Shown: positions 1 through 8,633, numbered from the stretch's first letter. The stretch is DNA of 64,000 bases from Mariluticola halotolerans (GCF_021611515.1 NZ_CP090960.1:1550001-1614000); one strand, 5' to 3'. The notes: generated from the letters alone by a model not told the origin. Numbers and translations are program-made.

Positions 1-579
1 GAGCAGAGCTGCCTTGGGGTCGGCGCAAAAGAACGGGTTCTGATCAACCTGATCCCAATCGAAATTATCGTAGTCGATCTTGTGCGGGCCCACCTGCACC
101 AAAGAGGCGCGGATCTTGATATTGGGCAGCACCAGCCGGGCAATGGCCCCGGCGGCCACGCGAGCCGCAGTTTCGCGCGCCGAGGAGCGCCCGCCGCCGC
201 GGTAATCGCGAATGCCGTATTTCTGGTGATAGGTGTAATCGGCGTGCCCCGGACGATATTTGTCGCGGATCTCGGAATAGTCCTTGGAGCGCTGATCGGT
301 ATTCTCGATCATCAGCGAAATTGGTGTGCCGGTGGTTTTCAGCCCGTCCGTACGCTCATCCTCGAACACGCCGGAGAGGATTTTCACCTCATCGGCTTCC
401 CGCCGCTGGGTGGTATATTTCGACTGGCCCGGTTTGCGGCGATCGAGATCGCGCTGGATGATTTCCGCGCTGATATCGAGCATGGGCGGACAACCGTCAA
501 CGACCACGCCCAGGGCGGGGCCGTGGCTTTCACCCCAGGTGGTGAAGCGGAAAAGATGGCCAAATGAATTATCCGACAT
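1..579 (-). CDS. aroC: Chorismate synthase, N-terminal part (cut by window edge)
   Basis: Catalyses the last step of the shikimate pathway, 5-enolpyruvylshikimate-3-phosphate to chorismate, using reduced FMN in the cytoplasm. The reading frame begins at the ATG at 579 and is open to the window edge, giving about 193 of the usual 360 or so residues. The start reads [20 protein letters not shown], which carries the family signature GHLFxxTTxGESHG. Further conserved stretches are [14 protein letters not shown] and the Arg-rich FMN-binding stretch [20 protein letters not shown]. It is the third gene of a minus-strand run fabI, histidine phosphatase, aroC with short gaps, so co-transcription is likely. 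The C-terminal half lies outside the window. Confidence 0.95.
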   Translation of the reverse strand, partial: MSDNSFGHLFRFTTWGESHGPALGVVVDGCPPMLDISAEIIQRDLDRRKPGQSKYTTQRREADEVKILSGVFEDERTDGLKTTGTPISLMIENTDQRSKDYSEIRDKYRPGHADYTYHQKYGIRDYRGGGRSSARETAARVAAGAIARLVLPNIKIRASLVQVGPHKIDYDNFDWDQVDQNPFFCADPKAALL

Positions 580-659
580 GTCGCGCCTTGCAAAAGTTTG
601 ACCTGTTCTAGAAACCGCAGGGCGCGGCGTCAATCACAAGGGTGCGGATGGTATGCGGC

Positions 660-1286
660 CTAGGCTTGCTGGACGCTGCTCATCTCGGATTCGTGCATGG
701 TCATCTGCCCCATGCGGAAATGGGCGATCACACCCTGGGGGGGTGGCCAATTGACCACCTCACCATGGGGCGCGCCTTCCACGATATGGCGCAGAACCCG
801 CTGAATGCCGCCATGCGCGACAATGACCGAAAGCGCCGGCAAATCGGCGGCGAAGCTTTTCAGCCTATCGGCCACATCTTCGTAATTTTCACCCTCGGGC
901 GGCCGATGATACCAGTATTCGGCATTGCGCCGTCCGGGTGCCTGCGCCAATTCGGGCGGCAGCTCGTCATGCAAAAATCCCTCGAGCGTGCCAAAGGAAA
1001 TTTCCTTCAACCGGTCATCAAATATCACCGGCGGCAAGGTCACATCGAATGCGGCCCGCATGCGATCCATGGTTTCCGAGGCGCGGCTCAGCGGGGACGC
1101 GTACCAGCCGATCGTTGCCGGATCGATTTTGTCCCGCGCCAGCAATTCGCGGAGCAACGGCCCATTGGCATCGGCCTGCTGCCGGCCAAGAGCATTGAGG
1201 GGAATATCCTTTGACCCCTGATAACGGCGTTCGCGATTCCAGTCGGTTTCACCGTGACGCGCGAAATAAAACTCCGGCCAGTTCAT
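660..1286 (-). CDS. Histidine phosphatase family protein (phosphoglycerate mutase-like)
   Basis: A 208-residue protein of the histidine phosphatase superfamily. The N-terminal RHGETDWN motif (around residues 10-17) holds the phospho-accepting His. The second conserved Arg is in SPLSRASETM, an acidic partner is in FGTLEGF, and the late catalytic His is in VAHGG. This is the broad cofactor-dependent phosphatase class rather than a proven glycolytic mutase, so the substrate is open. It sits 43 bases downstream of fabI and about 80 bases upstream of aroC on the same strand, an arrangement I recall from many Hyphomicrobiales. No strong Shine-Dalgarno sequence precedes the ATG. Confidence 0.88.
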   Translation of the reverse strand: MNWPEFYFARHGETDWNRERRYQGSKDIPLNALGRQQADANGPLLRELLARDKIDPATIGWYASPLSRASETMDRMRAAFDVTLPPVIFDDRLKEISFGTLEGFLHDELPPELAQAPGRRNAEYWYHRPPEGENYEDVADRLKSFAADLPALSVIVAHGGIQRVLRHIVEGAPHGEVVNWPPPQGVIAHFRMGQMTMHESEMSSVQQA

Positions 1287-1329
1287 GGTCGTTGCACAGG
1301 TCCTTGTATTTGAAACGGCCTGAGGGAGA

Positions 1330-2133
1330 TCAGGCCTCGTCGGCGGTATTATCCAGCACTTTCATGCCAAGAATATTATAGCCGCCATCAACATAGTGAA
1401 TTTCGCCGGTTGTGCCGCTGGAGAGATCAGACAGCAGATACATGCCCGCGCTGCCCACTTCATCGGTGGTGACATTGCGGCGCAGCGGCGCATTCGATTC
1501 CTGATAGTGCAGCATGTCGCGCAGATTGCCGATGCCTGAGGCTGCAAGGGTCTTGATGGCGCCTGCAGAAATGGCGTTGACGCGGATGCCCTTGGGGCCC
1601 ATGTCGGCTGCCAGATAACGCACACTGGCTTCAAGCGCGGCCTTGGCGACGCCCATCACGTTGTAGTTGGGCAGTACTTTTTCAGCACCGTAATAGGTAA
1701 GGGTCAGCAGCGAGCCGCCGTCGGTCATCAACGCTTCGGCGCGCTTGGCGACCGCCGTGAAGGAATAAACCGAGATATCCATGGTCAGCGCGAAATTATC
1801 GCGGCTGGTCTCGATATAGCGACCCTCAAGCTCTTCCTTGTTGGAAAAGCCGATGGCGTGCACCACGAAATCGAGCTTGCCCCATTTCTGTTTGATGGCC
1901 TCGAAGGTCTTGTCCATGGCGTCGCTGTCGGAGACATCGCATTCGACGACAAAATCGGAACCGAGTTCAGCGGCCAGCGGATCAACGCGGCGCTTGAGCG
2001 CTTCACCCTGGTAGGAAAAAGCCACCTCGGCGCCCTGGGCATGAACTGCCTTGGCAATGCCCCAGGCGATCGACCGATTGTTCGCAACGCCCATAATCAG
2101 GCCGCGCTTACCCGCCATCAAACCTTCAGCCAT
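1330..2133 (-). CDS. fabI: Enoyl-[acyl-carrier-protein] reductase (NADH), FabI
   Basis: Reduces the enoyl-ACP double bond in the last step of each fatty-acid elongation cycle. The 267-residue length is typical. The NAD-binding segment [15 protein letters not shown] lies near residues 15-30 (FabI proteins have GxxxxxSxAxGxA instead of the classical SDR TGxxxGxG). The catalytic Tyr-x6-Lys pair is in YNVMGVAK near residue 156-163, preceded by [12 protein letters not shown]. It heads the fabI, histidine phosphatase, aroC run and diverges from the FAD oxidase gene. A short stem (GGCCTGA/TCAGGCC, 1317-1336) overlaps the stop codon but has no U tract, so I do not call it a terminator. Confidence 0.95.
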   Translation of the reverse strand: MAEGLMAGKRGLIMGVANNRSIAWGIAKAVHAQGAEVAFSYQGEALKRRVDPLAAELGSDFVVECDVSDSDAMDKTFEAIKQKWGKLDFVVHAIGFSNKEELEGRYIETSRDNFALTMDISVYSFTAVAKRAEALMTDGGSLLTLTYYGAEKVLPNYNVMGVAKAALEASVRYLAADMGPKGIRVNAISAGAIKTLAASGIGNLRDMLHYQESNAPLRRNVTTDEVGSAGMYLLSDLSSGTTGEIHYVDGGYNILGMKVLDNTADEA

Positions 2134-2240
2134 TTATCGTTCCCTTCGGCACATAATCAATGGCCCGGTTGTGCCACAAGCCCATGACAATTAGCAAGTT
2201 CTCCCTTTCCTCTCCGCGCGCGGCCAAATATGGTTTCACC

Positions 2241-3659
2241 ATGAGTTTTTCACCCGACCAGATCGCCACCGAGCTACTGCACATTCTGCAACCGGACTCG
2301 GTTATTGCCGACCCCATTCATATGGGGGCCTATATCAATGAGCCACGCAAGCGCTTCCACCAGACAGCTGCCGCCGTGGTCTTGCCGCGCAATGTGGAAC
2401 AGGTGCAGGCCATTGCCCGCTGGGCCAATGCCAATGGAGTGGCGCTGATCCCCCAGGGCGGCAATACCGGGCTTGTGGGCGCGCAGGTGCCCATTTCGGG
2501 TGCCGAGGTGATTGTCAGCCTGACCAAGCTGCATGCGGTGCGCGAGGTGAATGCCGAAGCCGGGCACATGACGGTTGAGGCGGGACTGACCTTGCAGGAA
2601 GCTCATCAAGCCGCCGATGAGGCCGGGGCATTATTGCCGCTGACCATCGCCTCGCAAGGCTCGGCGCGGATTGGCGGTGTTTTGTCCTCCAATGCGGGCG
2701 GGGTGCAGGTTCTCGCCTATGGCAATGCGCGCGAACTCTGTCTCGGGGTTGAGGCCGTGCTGGCGGATGGGCGGCTTTATCGCGGGCTTAATGCGCTGCG
2801 CAAGGACAATACCGGCTATGATCTGCGCGATCTGCTGATCGGGGCTGAAGGCACGCTGGGGATCATTACCGCCGCGACGCTGAAACTTTACCCCAAGCCC
2901 GAAGGCTATGAGACCGCGCTGGTCAGTGTCCCCTCCCCGCGCGCCGCGCTGACGCTGTTTGCGCAGATGCGCGAACGCGCCGGCAACAGCCTGACTGCTT
3001 TTGAACTAATACCGCGCATCGGCATCGACATTCAGTTGCATCACGGCATGATCGGCCACGATCCGGCGGCCGGCCCCTCCCCCTGGTATGCGTTGCTTGA
3101 AATTTCACGTCCCAAGGGTGGACGCGAAGGTGTGCTCACCGAGGGTCTCGAGGCGGCTTACGAAGCCGGGTTGATTGGTGACGCAACCACGCTGGCCGAA
3201 TCCGAAGCGGACCGGACGCTGATGTGGACCATGCGTGAACAAATGAGCGAATGCCAAAGCCGGGAAGGCGCATCGATCAAGCACGATGTTTCGGTACCTG
3301 TTGCCGCCGTGCCGGATTTGATCGCGCAGGGCACAGACGCGGTTGGAAAACTGGATCCGGCCATTCGCCCGGTGCCGTTCGGGCATATGGGGGACGGCAA
3401 TATCCACTTCAATTTCAGCCAGCCCGCCGGGGCCGACCCGAAAGCCTTCATGCGCGATTTCGAGGAACCGGTGCATGATGCGGTTTATGAAGTGGTGAAG
3501 CGGTTGGGCGGATCAGTTTCTGCAGAGCATGGCATTGGCCAGCTGAAGACGGATTTGCTGAAACAGGTGAAAGACCCGGTCGCGCTTGAAATGATGCATG
3601 CCGTGAAGAAAGCACTCGATCCCAACGGTATATTAAACCCGGGGAAACTACTCAGTTAA
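2241..3659 (+). CDS. FAD-binding oxidase, GlcD/D-2-hydroxyacid dehydrogenase family
   Basis: A 472-residue flavoprotein of the VAO/PCMH type (FAD_binding_4 plus FAD-oxidase C domain), as in D-lactate, D-2-hydroxyglutarate and glycolate oxidase GlcD. The FAD pyrophosphate loop is PQGGNTGLVG at residues 71-80; GSARIGGVLSSNAGG and GAEGTLGIITAATLKL follow. The C-terminal metal and substrate motif GHMGDGNIHFNF is near residue 380, and the family ending DPNGILNPGK is present. I chose the ATG at 2241 because the frame aligns from there; an in-frame start at 2160 would add 27 non-conserved residues close to the divergent fabI. Its stop overlaps the stop of the convergent SRAP gene. The exact 2-hydroxyacid substrate cannot be told. 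Confidence 0.88.
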   Translation: MSFSPDQIATELLHILQPDSVIADPIHMGAYINEPRKRFHQTAAAVVLPRNVEQVQAIARWANANGVALIPQGGNTGLVGAQVPISGAEVIVSLTKLHAVREVNAEAGHMTVEAGLTLQEAHQAADEAGALLPLTIASQGSARIGGVLSSNAGGVQVLAYGNARELCLGVEAVLADGRLYRGLNALRKDNTGYDLRDLLIGAEGTLGIITAATLKLYPKPEGYETALVSVPSPRAALTLFAQMRERAGNSLTAFELIPRIGIDIQLHHGMIGHDPAAGPSPWYALLEISRPKGGREGVLTEGLEAAYEAGLIGDATTLAESEADRTLMWTMREQMSECQSREGASIKHDVSVPVAAVPDLIAQGTDAVGKLDPAIRPVPFGHMGDGNIHFNFSQPAGADPKAFMRDFEEPVHDAVYEVVKRLGGSVSAEHGIGQLKTDLLKQVKDPVALEMMHAVKKALDPNGILNPGKLLS

Positions 3660-4378
3660 AACAAATCCATCTGTTTGCTTACTGGCTTTTTCGGCGTCTC
3701 TGGCCGCGCTTCGCTGACCACATCGAGCAGGTGCAGGTCGTCATTTTGCACGCTGTTGATCCGGGTTGAAACAGGATGCCAATCGAGCTTGCCTTCTGGC
3801 AGGGCGCGCAGCATGGCATAGGCTTCCTTTTCGTTCACGCCACGCACATTCAACCAGTCGTCAATCTGTGATTTGCCGATGAGCGCGGGCATGCGCTCGT
3901 GAATGTGCCGGATGTCCTTGTTTGCTGAAAGGGTGATGATGGCCGTGGTGTCGATTTCCTCGCCATCCGGCCCCATCCAGGTGGAATAGACCCCGGCAAA
4001 AGCCATCGGCTCGCTGTCCTTGAGGGTAATATAATAGGGCTGCTTCTTGCCGTCGGCCCCTTTGCGCCATTCATAATAGCCGCTGGCGGGTATTATGCAG
4101 CGGTGATGGCGCAAACCACCCTTGAAGGCAGGTTTCTCGGGGAGGGTTTCGGTGCGGGCATTGATGATCAGCGGGAATTCGCGCGGGTCCTTGACCCACA
4201 TGGGCACCAGCCCCCAGCGCATCAGGATTGCCCGGCGCAGCTTTTCCTGATCGGCAATGACAATGACCGGCTGGGTTGGCGCGATGTTGAAGCGGGGCGG
4301 ATAATCGACGCCCTCAATAATATCAAACCACTCCTGCAGTACCGCGGGGGCCAGGTTCAGCGTAAATCGTCCGCACAT
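3656..4378 (-). CDS. SOS response-associated peptidase (SRAP/YedK/HMCES family)
   Basis: HMCES/YedK proteins form a covalent thiazolidine link with abasic sites in single-stranded DNA and shield them during replication. The 240-residue protein begins MCGRFTL, so Cys2 becomes N-terminal and reactive after Met removal. The other active-site residues fall at almost the same numbers as in E. coli YedK: Asn73 in NARTETLPEK, Glu103 in IPASGYYEW and His160 in RHIHERMPA. The start is fixed by the obligatory MCGRF; longer upstream reading is not real. It diverges from the Nudix gene with a 45-base gap, so both may share a control region. Its stop overlaps the stop of the plus-strand oxidase by four bases (TTAA). 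Confidence 0.93.
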   Translation of the reverse strand: MCGRFTLNLAPAVLQEWFDIIEGVDYPPRFNIAPTQPVIVIADQEKLRRAILMRWGLVPMWVKDPREFPLIINARTETLPEKPAFKGGLRHHRCIIPASGYYEWRKGADGKKQPYYITLKDSEPMAFAGVYSTWMGPDGEEIDTTAIITLSANKDIRHIHERMPALIGKSQIDDWLNVRGVNEKEAYAMLRALPEGKLDWHPVSTRINSVQNDDLHLLDVVSEARPETPKKPVSKQMDLF

Positions 4379-4423
4379 GAAAGGCTCCTTGATCGCTTGG
4401 GGCATTCTGGACGAGATTGGGGC

Positions 4424-4816
4424 ATGCAATCCATCCCCAATGCCGTCAGTGTTGCTATTTTTTCCGGACCGGAAGCGCTGTTGATCCAGCGTGCCCGTGC
4501 CCCTTATCAGGGTTACTGGACGCTGCCGGGCGGGCGCATGGAGCGGGCCGAGGTGCCGGAAGACACGGCCAGGCGGGAGATCAGGGAAGAGCTCGGGCTT
4601 GATCTTGGGGCCCTGTTGCCGGTGACAATTTCCAGTGGCGGCGGCGGTTTCGTGCTGGCGGTATTTGCGGCACGGCTGAAAGCGGGCCGGCCAAAACCCT
4701 CTGACGAGATTGCCGACTGGCAGTGGACGCATCCCGATTCGCTGGTTGTGGCACCAGTGACGCCGGGTTTGGCGCGGATACTCCTGCAAGCCGCAGATGT
4801 GCTGAACGGCGGCTGA
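4424..4816 (+). CDS. Nudix hydrolase (MutT-like)
   Basis: A compact 130-residue pyrophosphohydrolase. The Nudix box G-x5-E-x7-REUxEExGU is complete at residues 37-59 (GRMERAE, seven residues, REIREELGL), preceded by the typical YWTLPGG. The N-terminal strand carrying VLLIQR-like residues (ALLIQRARAP) also fits. ADP-ribose, NADH or oxidised nucleotides are all possible substrates; the sequence does not decide. The start ATG at 4424 gives the usual short N-terminus; an upstream in-frame extension runs antisense through the SRAP gene and is rejected. The pairing with SRAP suggests, but does not prove, a nucleotide-pool or DNA-damage role. Confidence 0.9.
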   Translation: MQSIPNAVSVAIFSGPEALLIQRARAPYQGYWTLPGGRMERAEVPEDTARREIREELGLDLGALLPVTISSGGGGFVLAVFAARLKAGRPKPSDEIADWQWTHPDSLVVAPVTPGLARILLQAADVLNGG

Positions 4817-4876
4817 AATTATCCACTACTCATTCCACTGCTTGCGCGCCACGGCCAGCTCTGGCAGGAAAGGCGC

Positions 4877-5272
4877 ATGCGCACCCTGCCCGCCCATCGC
4901 CGTTTTGCCCGAATCGCTTTTACTGCGGGACTGCTTGCTTTCGGCGGTTTTAGTGCGCGCGCCTATGCCATCGACCCGCCCTATCAGGCGGAAATGGAGC
5001 GGCTTATCGAGGTTCTTGGCTCCCTCTATTTCCTGCAACCCCTGTGCGAGGCCGGACAGGAAGACTGGCGGGCGGAAGCGTCAGACCTGATCGCGCTGGA
5101 CCAGCCGGTCGATGAGCGGCGGCAGCGCCTTGTGGGTGCATTCAATGCCGGCTACGAGGCCTATGCCCGCACTTATCGCAGCTGCACACCCTCCGCCCAT
5201 GAGGCCATGGAGCGGTTGTTGATTGAGGCCGAACACGCTGCCCGGGAACTTAACGCAGATTTCACCGAATAG
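4877..5272 (+). CDS. Secreted conserved protein, TIGR02301-like
   Basis: A 131-residue protein with an N-terminal signal peptide (basic MRTLPAHRRFAR, hydrophobic core IAFTAGLLAFGGFSARAYA, cleavage probably near residue 31). The mature part has the pattern I remember for the alphaproteobacterial TIGR02301 family: LGSLYFLQPLC, a Trp-containing helix EDWRAEA, RLVGAFNAGYEAYARTYRSC and a helical C-terminus. Two Cys residues (in PLCEAG and RSCTPSA) could form a disulfide in the periplasm. It follows the Nudix gene by 60 bases and may be co-transcribed with it. No biochemical function is known to me. Confidence 0.75.
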   Translation: MRTLPAHRRFARIAFTAGLLAFGGFSARAYAIDPPYQAEMERLIEVLGSLYFLQPLCEAGQEDWRAEASDLIALDQPVDERRQRLVGAFNAGYEAYARTYRSCTPSAHEAMERLLIEAEHAARELNADFTE

Positions 5273-5297
5273 GCATTGTTACAATTGGCTACAATGC

Positions 5298-5314
5298 GTT
5301 AACCTTTAGGTTAC
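5298..5314. promoter_or_regulatory. Inverted repeat TAACC/GGTTA, CtrA-like site
   Basis: The stretch GTTAACCTTTAGGTTAC combines two TTAA/TTAC half-sites around CCTTTAGG and is an inverted repeat. It resembles the CtrA consensus TTAA-N7-TTAA, but the spacing is off by one. A related block, CTAACCTTTAGG, occurs in the ccrM upstream region at 33541-33552. It lies 66 bases before the next gene. Binding by CtrA is inference. Confidence 0.35.
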
Positions 5315-5379
5315 TTCTCATAGGCATTCGCGCCGTTCGCGTGCTACCTCACATGCAACCTAAAGTGAGCACTCCCCGC

Positions 5380-5640
5380 ATGTTTCTATTCGCCGATACC
5401 GACGCCATGATCCAACGCGAACAAGACGAACGCCAGCTGGCGCTCGAATATATCGCAGAAGCCTGGAACAGCGCCGAGCAGGATGGCGTTGAAGGCGAAG
5501 CCTTGGCACACGCCGCGCTGTTTGCTGCCATTGCGACGCTGGTCAAAACCTTTGGCGAAGAGGCGACAGCCGAGCTGGTCGCGCGCCTGCCCGATCGTAT
5601 CCGGCATGGCGAATACAGCCTTGATCGCGTTATTCAGTAA
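5380..5640 (+). CDS. Small conserved-looking protein of unknown function
   Basis: An 86-residue acidic, helical protein with no signal peptide or membrane segment (DAMIQREQDERQLALEYIAEAWNSA followed by a second helix rich in Ala and Glu and the ending RIRHGEYSLDRVIQ). I do not recognise a characterised family. Codon use matches neighbouring genes and the frame occupies a slot otherwise empty on both strands, which supports it. Starts at GTG 5341 and ATG 5353 are also in frame; I prefer ATG 5380 because the preceding residues look like translated leader. The CtrA-like inverted repeat at 5298-5314 lies upstream, so cell-cycle control is conceivable. Confidence 0.6.
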   Translation: MFLFADTDAMIQREQDERQLALEYIAEAWNSAEQDGVEGEALAHAALFAAIATLVKTFGEEATAELVARLPDRIRHGEYSLDRVIQ

Positions 5641-5664
5641 GCTGCCGGACGCTATTGGCCGGTT

Positions 5665-6993
5665 TTAACCGGCCAATGCCTCGAGAAAACGAATCGGCTG
5701 CCCTTGCGACGGGGTGATCAGCTCACCCTCCCACATGACCTTGTTGCCGCGCACAATCGTGCCAACCGGCCAGCCTGTGACGGAAACGCCGTCATAGGGC
5801 GTCCAGCCCGCCTTTGAGGCCACCCAGTCATTGGTGATGGTTTCGGTACGCTTCAGGTCCACAATCGTCAAATCGGCATCATAGCCCACCGCGACCCGGC
5901 CTTTCTGGGCAATCCCGAACAGGCGATTGGGGCCGTGACTGGTCATATCGACAAAGCGCTGCAAGCTCATGCGCCCGGCATTGACGTGGTCGAGCATGAT
6001 CGGCACCAGCGTTTGCACCCCCGTCATGCCCGAGGGCGAGGCCGGATAGGATTGGGATTTTTCTTCCAGCGTATGCGGGGCATGGTCTGACCCCAGAATA
6101 TCAGCGACGCCATTGTGCACACCGGCCCAGATACCTTCGCGATGCGCCTTGTCGCGCACGGGCGGGTTCATCTGCACCAGCGTGCCAAGATTTGTGTAAC
6201 CGGTCTCATCCAGCGTCAGGTGGTGCGGGGTGACTTCGGTGCTCGCCACATCCTTGTGGTCTGCCAGATAGATCATTTCGTCGGCTGTCGAGATATGCAG
6301 CACATGAATGCGCTTGCCCGTCTTGTGGGCCAGATTGACCAGACGTTTGGTGCACATCAGCGCCGCTTCGGTATCGCGCCAGACCGGATGCGAGGATGGA
6401 TCACCCTCAACCCGCAGGGGCTTACGGTCGTCGAGCCTATATTCGTCTTCGGAATGGAAAGCGGCGCGGCGTGAGATCGCGCGGAGGATATTTTCCACCC
6501 CGTCATCATCGGCGACCAGCAGCGAACCGGTGGATGAGCCCATAAACACCTTGATCCCGGCGCAACCAAGGCGCTGTTCCATTTTCGGCAATAGATCGAG
6601 ATTGTCGTGGGTGCCGCCAAAGTAAAACGCGAAATCGCAATGCATGCGATTGGTCGCGGCGGCGATCTTGGCGTCAAAAGCCTCTTCAGTCACGGTCAGC
6701 GGGTTGGTATTGGGCATTTCGAACACGCCGGTGACGCCGCCCATCACGGCGGAGCGCGATCCCGATTCGAGATCTTCCTTATGGGTGAGGCCCGGTTCGC
6801 GGAAATGCACCTGGGTATCGATGACGCCGGGCAGGATATGCAGGCCGGTGCAATCGACCGTTTCGGCTGCGTCATCCGACGAAAGATTACCAATGGCGGT
6901 TATTTTGCCATTTGTTACGCCAATGTCTGTTTTGCCCTCTCCATCGTGATTGACAAGTGTACCATGCTTGAAAATCAGGTCGTAGCGGGCCAT
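5665..6993 (-). CDS. Dihydroorotase-like amidohydrolase
   Basis: A 442-residue member of the amidohydrolase superfamily closest to class I dihydroorotase and allantoinase. It shows LPGVIDTQVHFREPG, then GVTGVFEMPNTNP, the Lys region AGIKVFMGSSTGS, the metal-binding HVLHISTADE and EVTPHHL, and the catalytic Asp in ILGSDHAPH. The usual metal-binding pair His-x-His at the end of strand 1 is Gln-Val-His here. I recall the same DTQVHFREPG in other Hyphomicrobiales proteins annotated as dihydroorotase. It may act in pyrimidine synthesis or on a related cyclic ureide. The start at 6993 (MARYDLIFKHG) gives the normal N-terminal strand; 20 upstream codons look non-conserved. It diverges from ygfZ. Confidence 0.85.
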   Translation of the reverse strand: MARYDLIFKHGTLVNHDGEGKTDIGVTNGKITAIGNLSSDDAAETVDCTGLHILPGVIDTQVHFREPGLTHKEDLESGSRSAVMGGVTGVFEMPNTNPLTVTEEAFDAKIAAATNRMHCDFAFYFGGTHDNLDLLPKMEQRLGCAGIKVFMGSSTGSLLVADDDGVENILRAISRRAAFHSEDEYRLDDRKPLRVEGDPSSHPVWRDTEAALMCTKRLVNLAHKTGKRIHVLHISTADEMIYLADHKDVASTEVTPHHLTLDETGYTNLGTLVQMNPPVRDKAHREGIWAGVHNGVADILGSDHAPHTLEEKSQSYPASPSGMTGVQTLVPIMLDHVNAGRMSLQRFVDMTSHGPNRLFGIAQKGRVAVGYDADLTIVDLKRTETITNDWVASKAGWTPYDGVSVTGWPVGTIVRGNKVMWEGELITPSQGQPIRFLEALAG

Positions 6994-7073
6994 GTGCGTA
7001 TCTCGCCTGTTGAATTGCTGTTCAGGCGGGTTTAGCGGATCGCTCATAGACACTGCAAGGCGAAGAGGTTGGA

Positions 7074-7904
7074 ATGCCGGTTTTATCTCGAAATAATCGT
7101 GTGGCTTTGCGGATTTCCGGGGTCGATGCCCCGCGATTGCTCAATGATGTACTGACAGCGGATTTTCGGGCCGAGCCCGAAGCCGTTTGCTGGTGGGCGT
7201 TATTGTCGCCCCAGGGCAAGATACAGGCCGAGGGGCTGGCCGGGTGGCATGAAGAGGCATTCTGGCTCGATGTGCCAACTGTCGCCGCTGACGCGTTTTT
7301 GAAACGCATGAAGCTCTATCGTTTGCGGGCCAAGGTCGAATTTGAGGACTTGCGCGAAAGCCATGTGGTCGGCTGGAGCGCTGTGCCCCCTGCCGAGGGA
7401 ATTGTTGTCCGGGATCCGCGTCATGCGCAGATGGGCTTTCGGGTGATCGCACCCACAGAATCCGCTGCCGACTGGGAGAGCGATGAAGACTTCGTCCGCA
7501 CCCGCACGGCCCTGGGCATTGCTGAGATGGGCGACGATTTTGCTATCGACACCACTTTCCCGCACGATATCGGCATGGATTTTCTCTCCGGCGTCGATTT
7601 TGCCAAGGGCTGTTATGTGGGGCAGGAAGTTGTTTCCCGCATGAAACATCGTGGCACCGCGAGGCGACGCCCGGTGATCGTTTCCGGTATTGCGGCAGAA
7701 GCCGGGGCAGCAGTTGTTGCAAGCGGCAAGGAGGCCGGGGTGACCGGGCGGGTTGTTGATGGACAGGCCGTCGCCGTGCTCAGGCTCGACCGGATTGCAG
7801 ACCCGCTGGCGGTGACCATTGATGACAATCCTGTGACTATTGCCCTGCCAGACTGGGCCGGTTACGGTTTTGGAGATTCGGGCAAATCGTCTGAAGACGC
7901 CTAG
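7074..7904 (+). CDS. ygfZ: YgfZ/GcvT-domain folate-binding protein
   Basis: A 276-residue YgfZ-type protein related to the glycine cleavage T protein. Family members bind folate and support iron-sulfur cluster assembly and repair, in E. coli affecting the tRNA modifier MiaB. The signature KGCYVGQEVVSRMKHRG, with the conserved Cys, is at about residues 178-194, and ISGVDAPRLLNDVLTADF near the N-terminus is typical. The C-terminal beta-barrel is short. It precedes the HD-domain gene by 23 bases on the same strand, so the two probably form one transcript. The divergent dihydroorotase-like gene lies 80 bases away. Confidence 0.9.
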   Translation: MPVLSRNNRVALRISGVDAPRLLNDVLTADFRAEPEAVCWWALLSPQGKIQAEGLAGWHEEAFWLDVPTVAADAFLKRMKLYRLRAKVEFEDLRESHVVGWSAVPPAEGIVVRDPRHAQMGFRVIAPTESAADWESDEDFVRTRTALGIAEMGDDFAIDTTFPHDIGMDFLSGVDFAKGCYVGQEVVSRMKHRGTARRRPVIVSGIAAEAGAAVVASGKEAGVTGRVVDGQAVAVLRLDRIADPLAVTIDDNPVTIALPDWAGYGFGDSGKSSEDA

Positions 7905-7927
7905 TTTTATTCGAGCAGGAACTCCTC

Positions 7928-8539
7928 ATGGCGCGCGCGCAACAACGGGCATGGCAACGCATGCTGTCGGGCCGACGGCTCGACCTGCTCGACCCCTCAC
8001 CCATGGATGTGGAATTAAGTGACATTGCGCACGGGCTGGCGCGCGTGGCGCGCTGGAACGGCCAAACCCGGGGCGATTATGCCTTTTCCGTCGCCCAGCA
8101 TTCAGTGCTGGTGATGGAGATCTTTCGCGCCACGGCACCGGATGCAGAGCCTCAAATGCTGCTTTATGCGCTTTTGCATGACGCCTCCGAATATGTGATG
8201 GGCGACATCATCTCCCCCTTCAAGGCGGCCATGGGCGGCAATTACAAGGATGTGGAGACCCGGTTGCTTGGCGCAATCCATGTCCGGTTTTCCCTGCCCG
8301 CCGCACCGCCGGCTGCGCTGACCAAGGCGATCAAGCAGGCCGACCGGCAGGCTGCATTTTTCGAGGCAACCAACCTTGCCGGCTTCGATGTTGACGAGGC
8401 CCGGCGGTTGTTCGGCGAACCCGTTGTTGCCGGTTTTGACATTGATGGTTTTGACCGGCTGATCCGTCCCTGGCCCACCCAGGAGGCGCATGACCGGTTC
8501 ACGGCTGCCTATCACGACGTGGCGCCCGAACTGATTTAA
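7928..8539 (+). CDS. HD-domain hydrolase, YfbR-like
   Basis: A 203-residue HD-superfamily protein. Metal ligands are visible in order: His near residue 58 (FSVAQHSVLV), the HD pair near 87-88 (LLHDASEYVMGDI) and a later Asp in KQADRQAAFFEA. The arrangement matches YfbR-type 5'-deoxynucleotidases and the broader phosphohydrolase class found next to ygfZ in many alphaproteobacteria (my recollection). Substrate specificity is unproven. A Shine-Dalgarno-like AGGAAC precedes the ATG. Confidence 0.85.
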   Translation: MARAQQRAWQRMLSGRRLDLLDPSPMDVELSDIAHGLARVARWNGQTRGDYAFSVAQHSVLVMEIFRATAPDAEPQMLLYALLHDASEYVMGDIISPFKAAMGGNYKDVETRLLGAIHVRFSLPAAPPAALTKAIKQADRQAAFFEATNLAGFDVDEARRLFGEPVVAGFDIDGFDRLIRPWPTQEAHDRFTAAYHDVAPELI

Positions 8540-8565
8540 CCTGATATAAATAATCCGCATTTTTT

Positions 8566-8633
8566 GGCGTTAAGTTTAACGCGCATTCTGCTTTGCAATC
8601 CGCCTGCATATGGTTGATGCTTCGTTAACGAAG
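8566..8633. promoter_or_regulatory. Leader with two TTAA-containing palindromes
   Basis: The region before the secreted-protein gene carries GCGTTAAGTTTAACGC (around 8569-8584) and a perfect 14-base palindrome CTTCGTTAACGAAG at 8620-8633. Both contain TTAA boxes, as in cell-cycle regulator sites. The second lies 26 bases upstream of the chosen ATG and could overlap the promoter. No regulator can be named from sequence alone. Confidence 0.35.

Noticed and set aside
1317-1336. Stem GGCCTGA/TCAGGCC at the fabI stop as terminator
   Set aside because: There is no U tract and the downstream phosphatase and aroC genes appear to be co-transcribed.
2160-2240. Earlier start for the FAD oxidase
   Set aside because: The extra 27 residues show no similarity to the family, and the region is needed for promoters of the divergent fabI.
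4379-4789. N-terminal extension of the SRAP protein
   Set aside because: SRAP needs its Cys at position 2 after the initiator Met; an extension would bury it and would overlap the Nudix gene in antisense.
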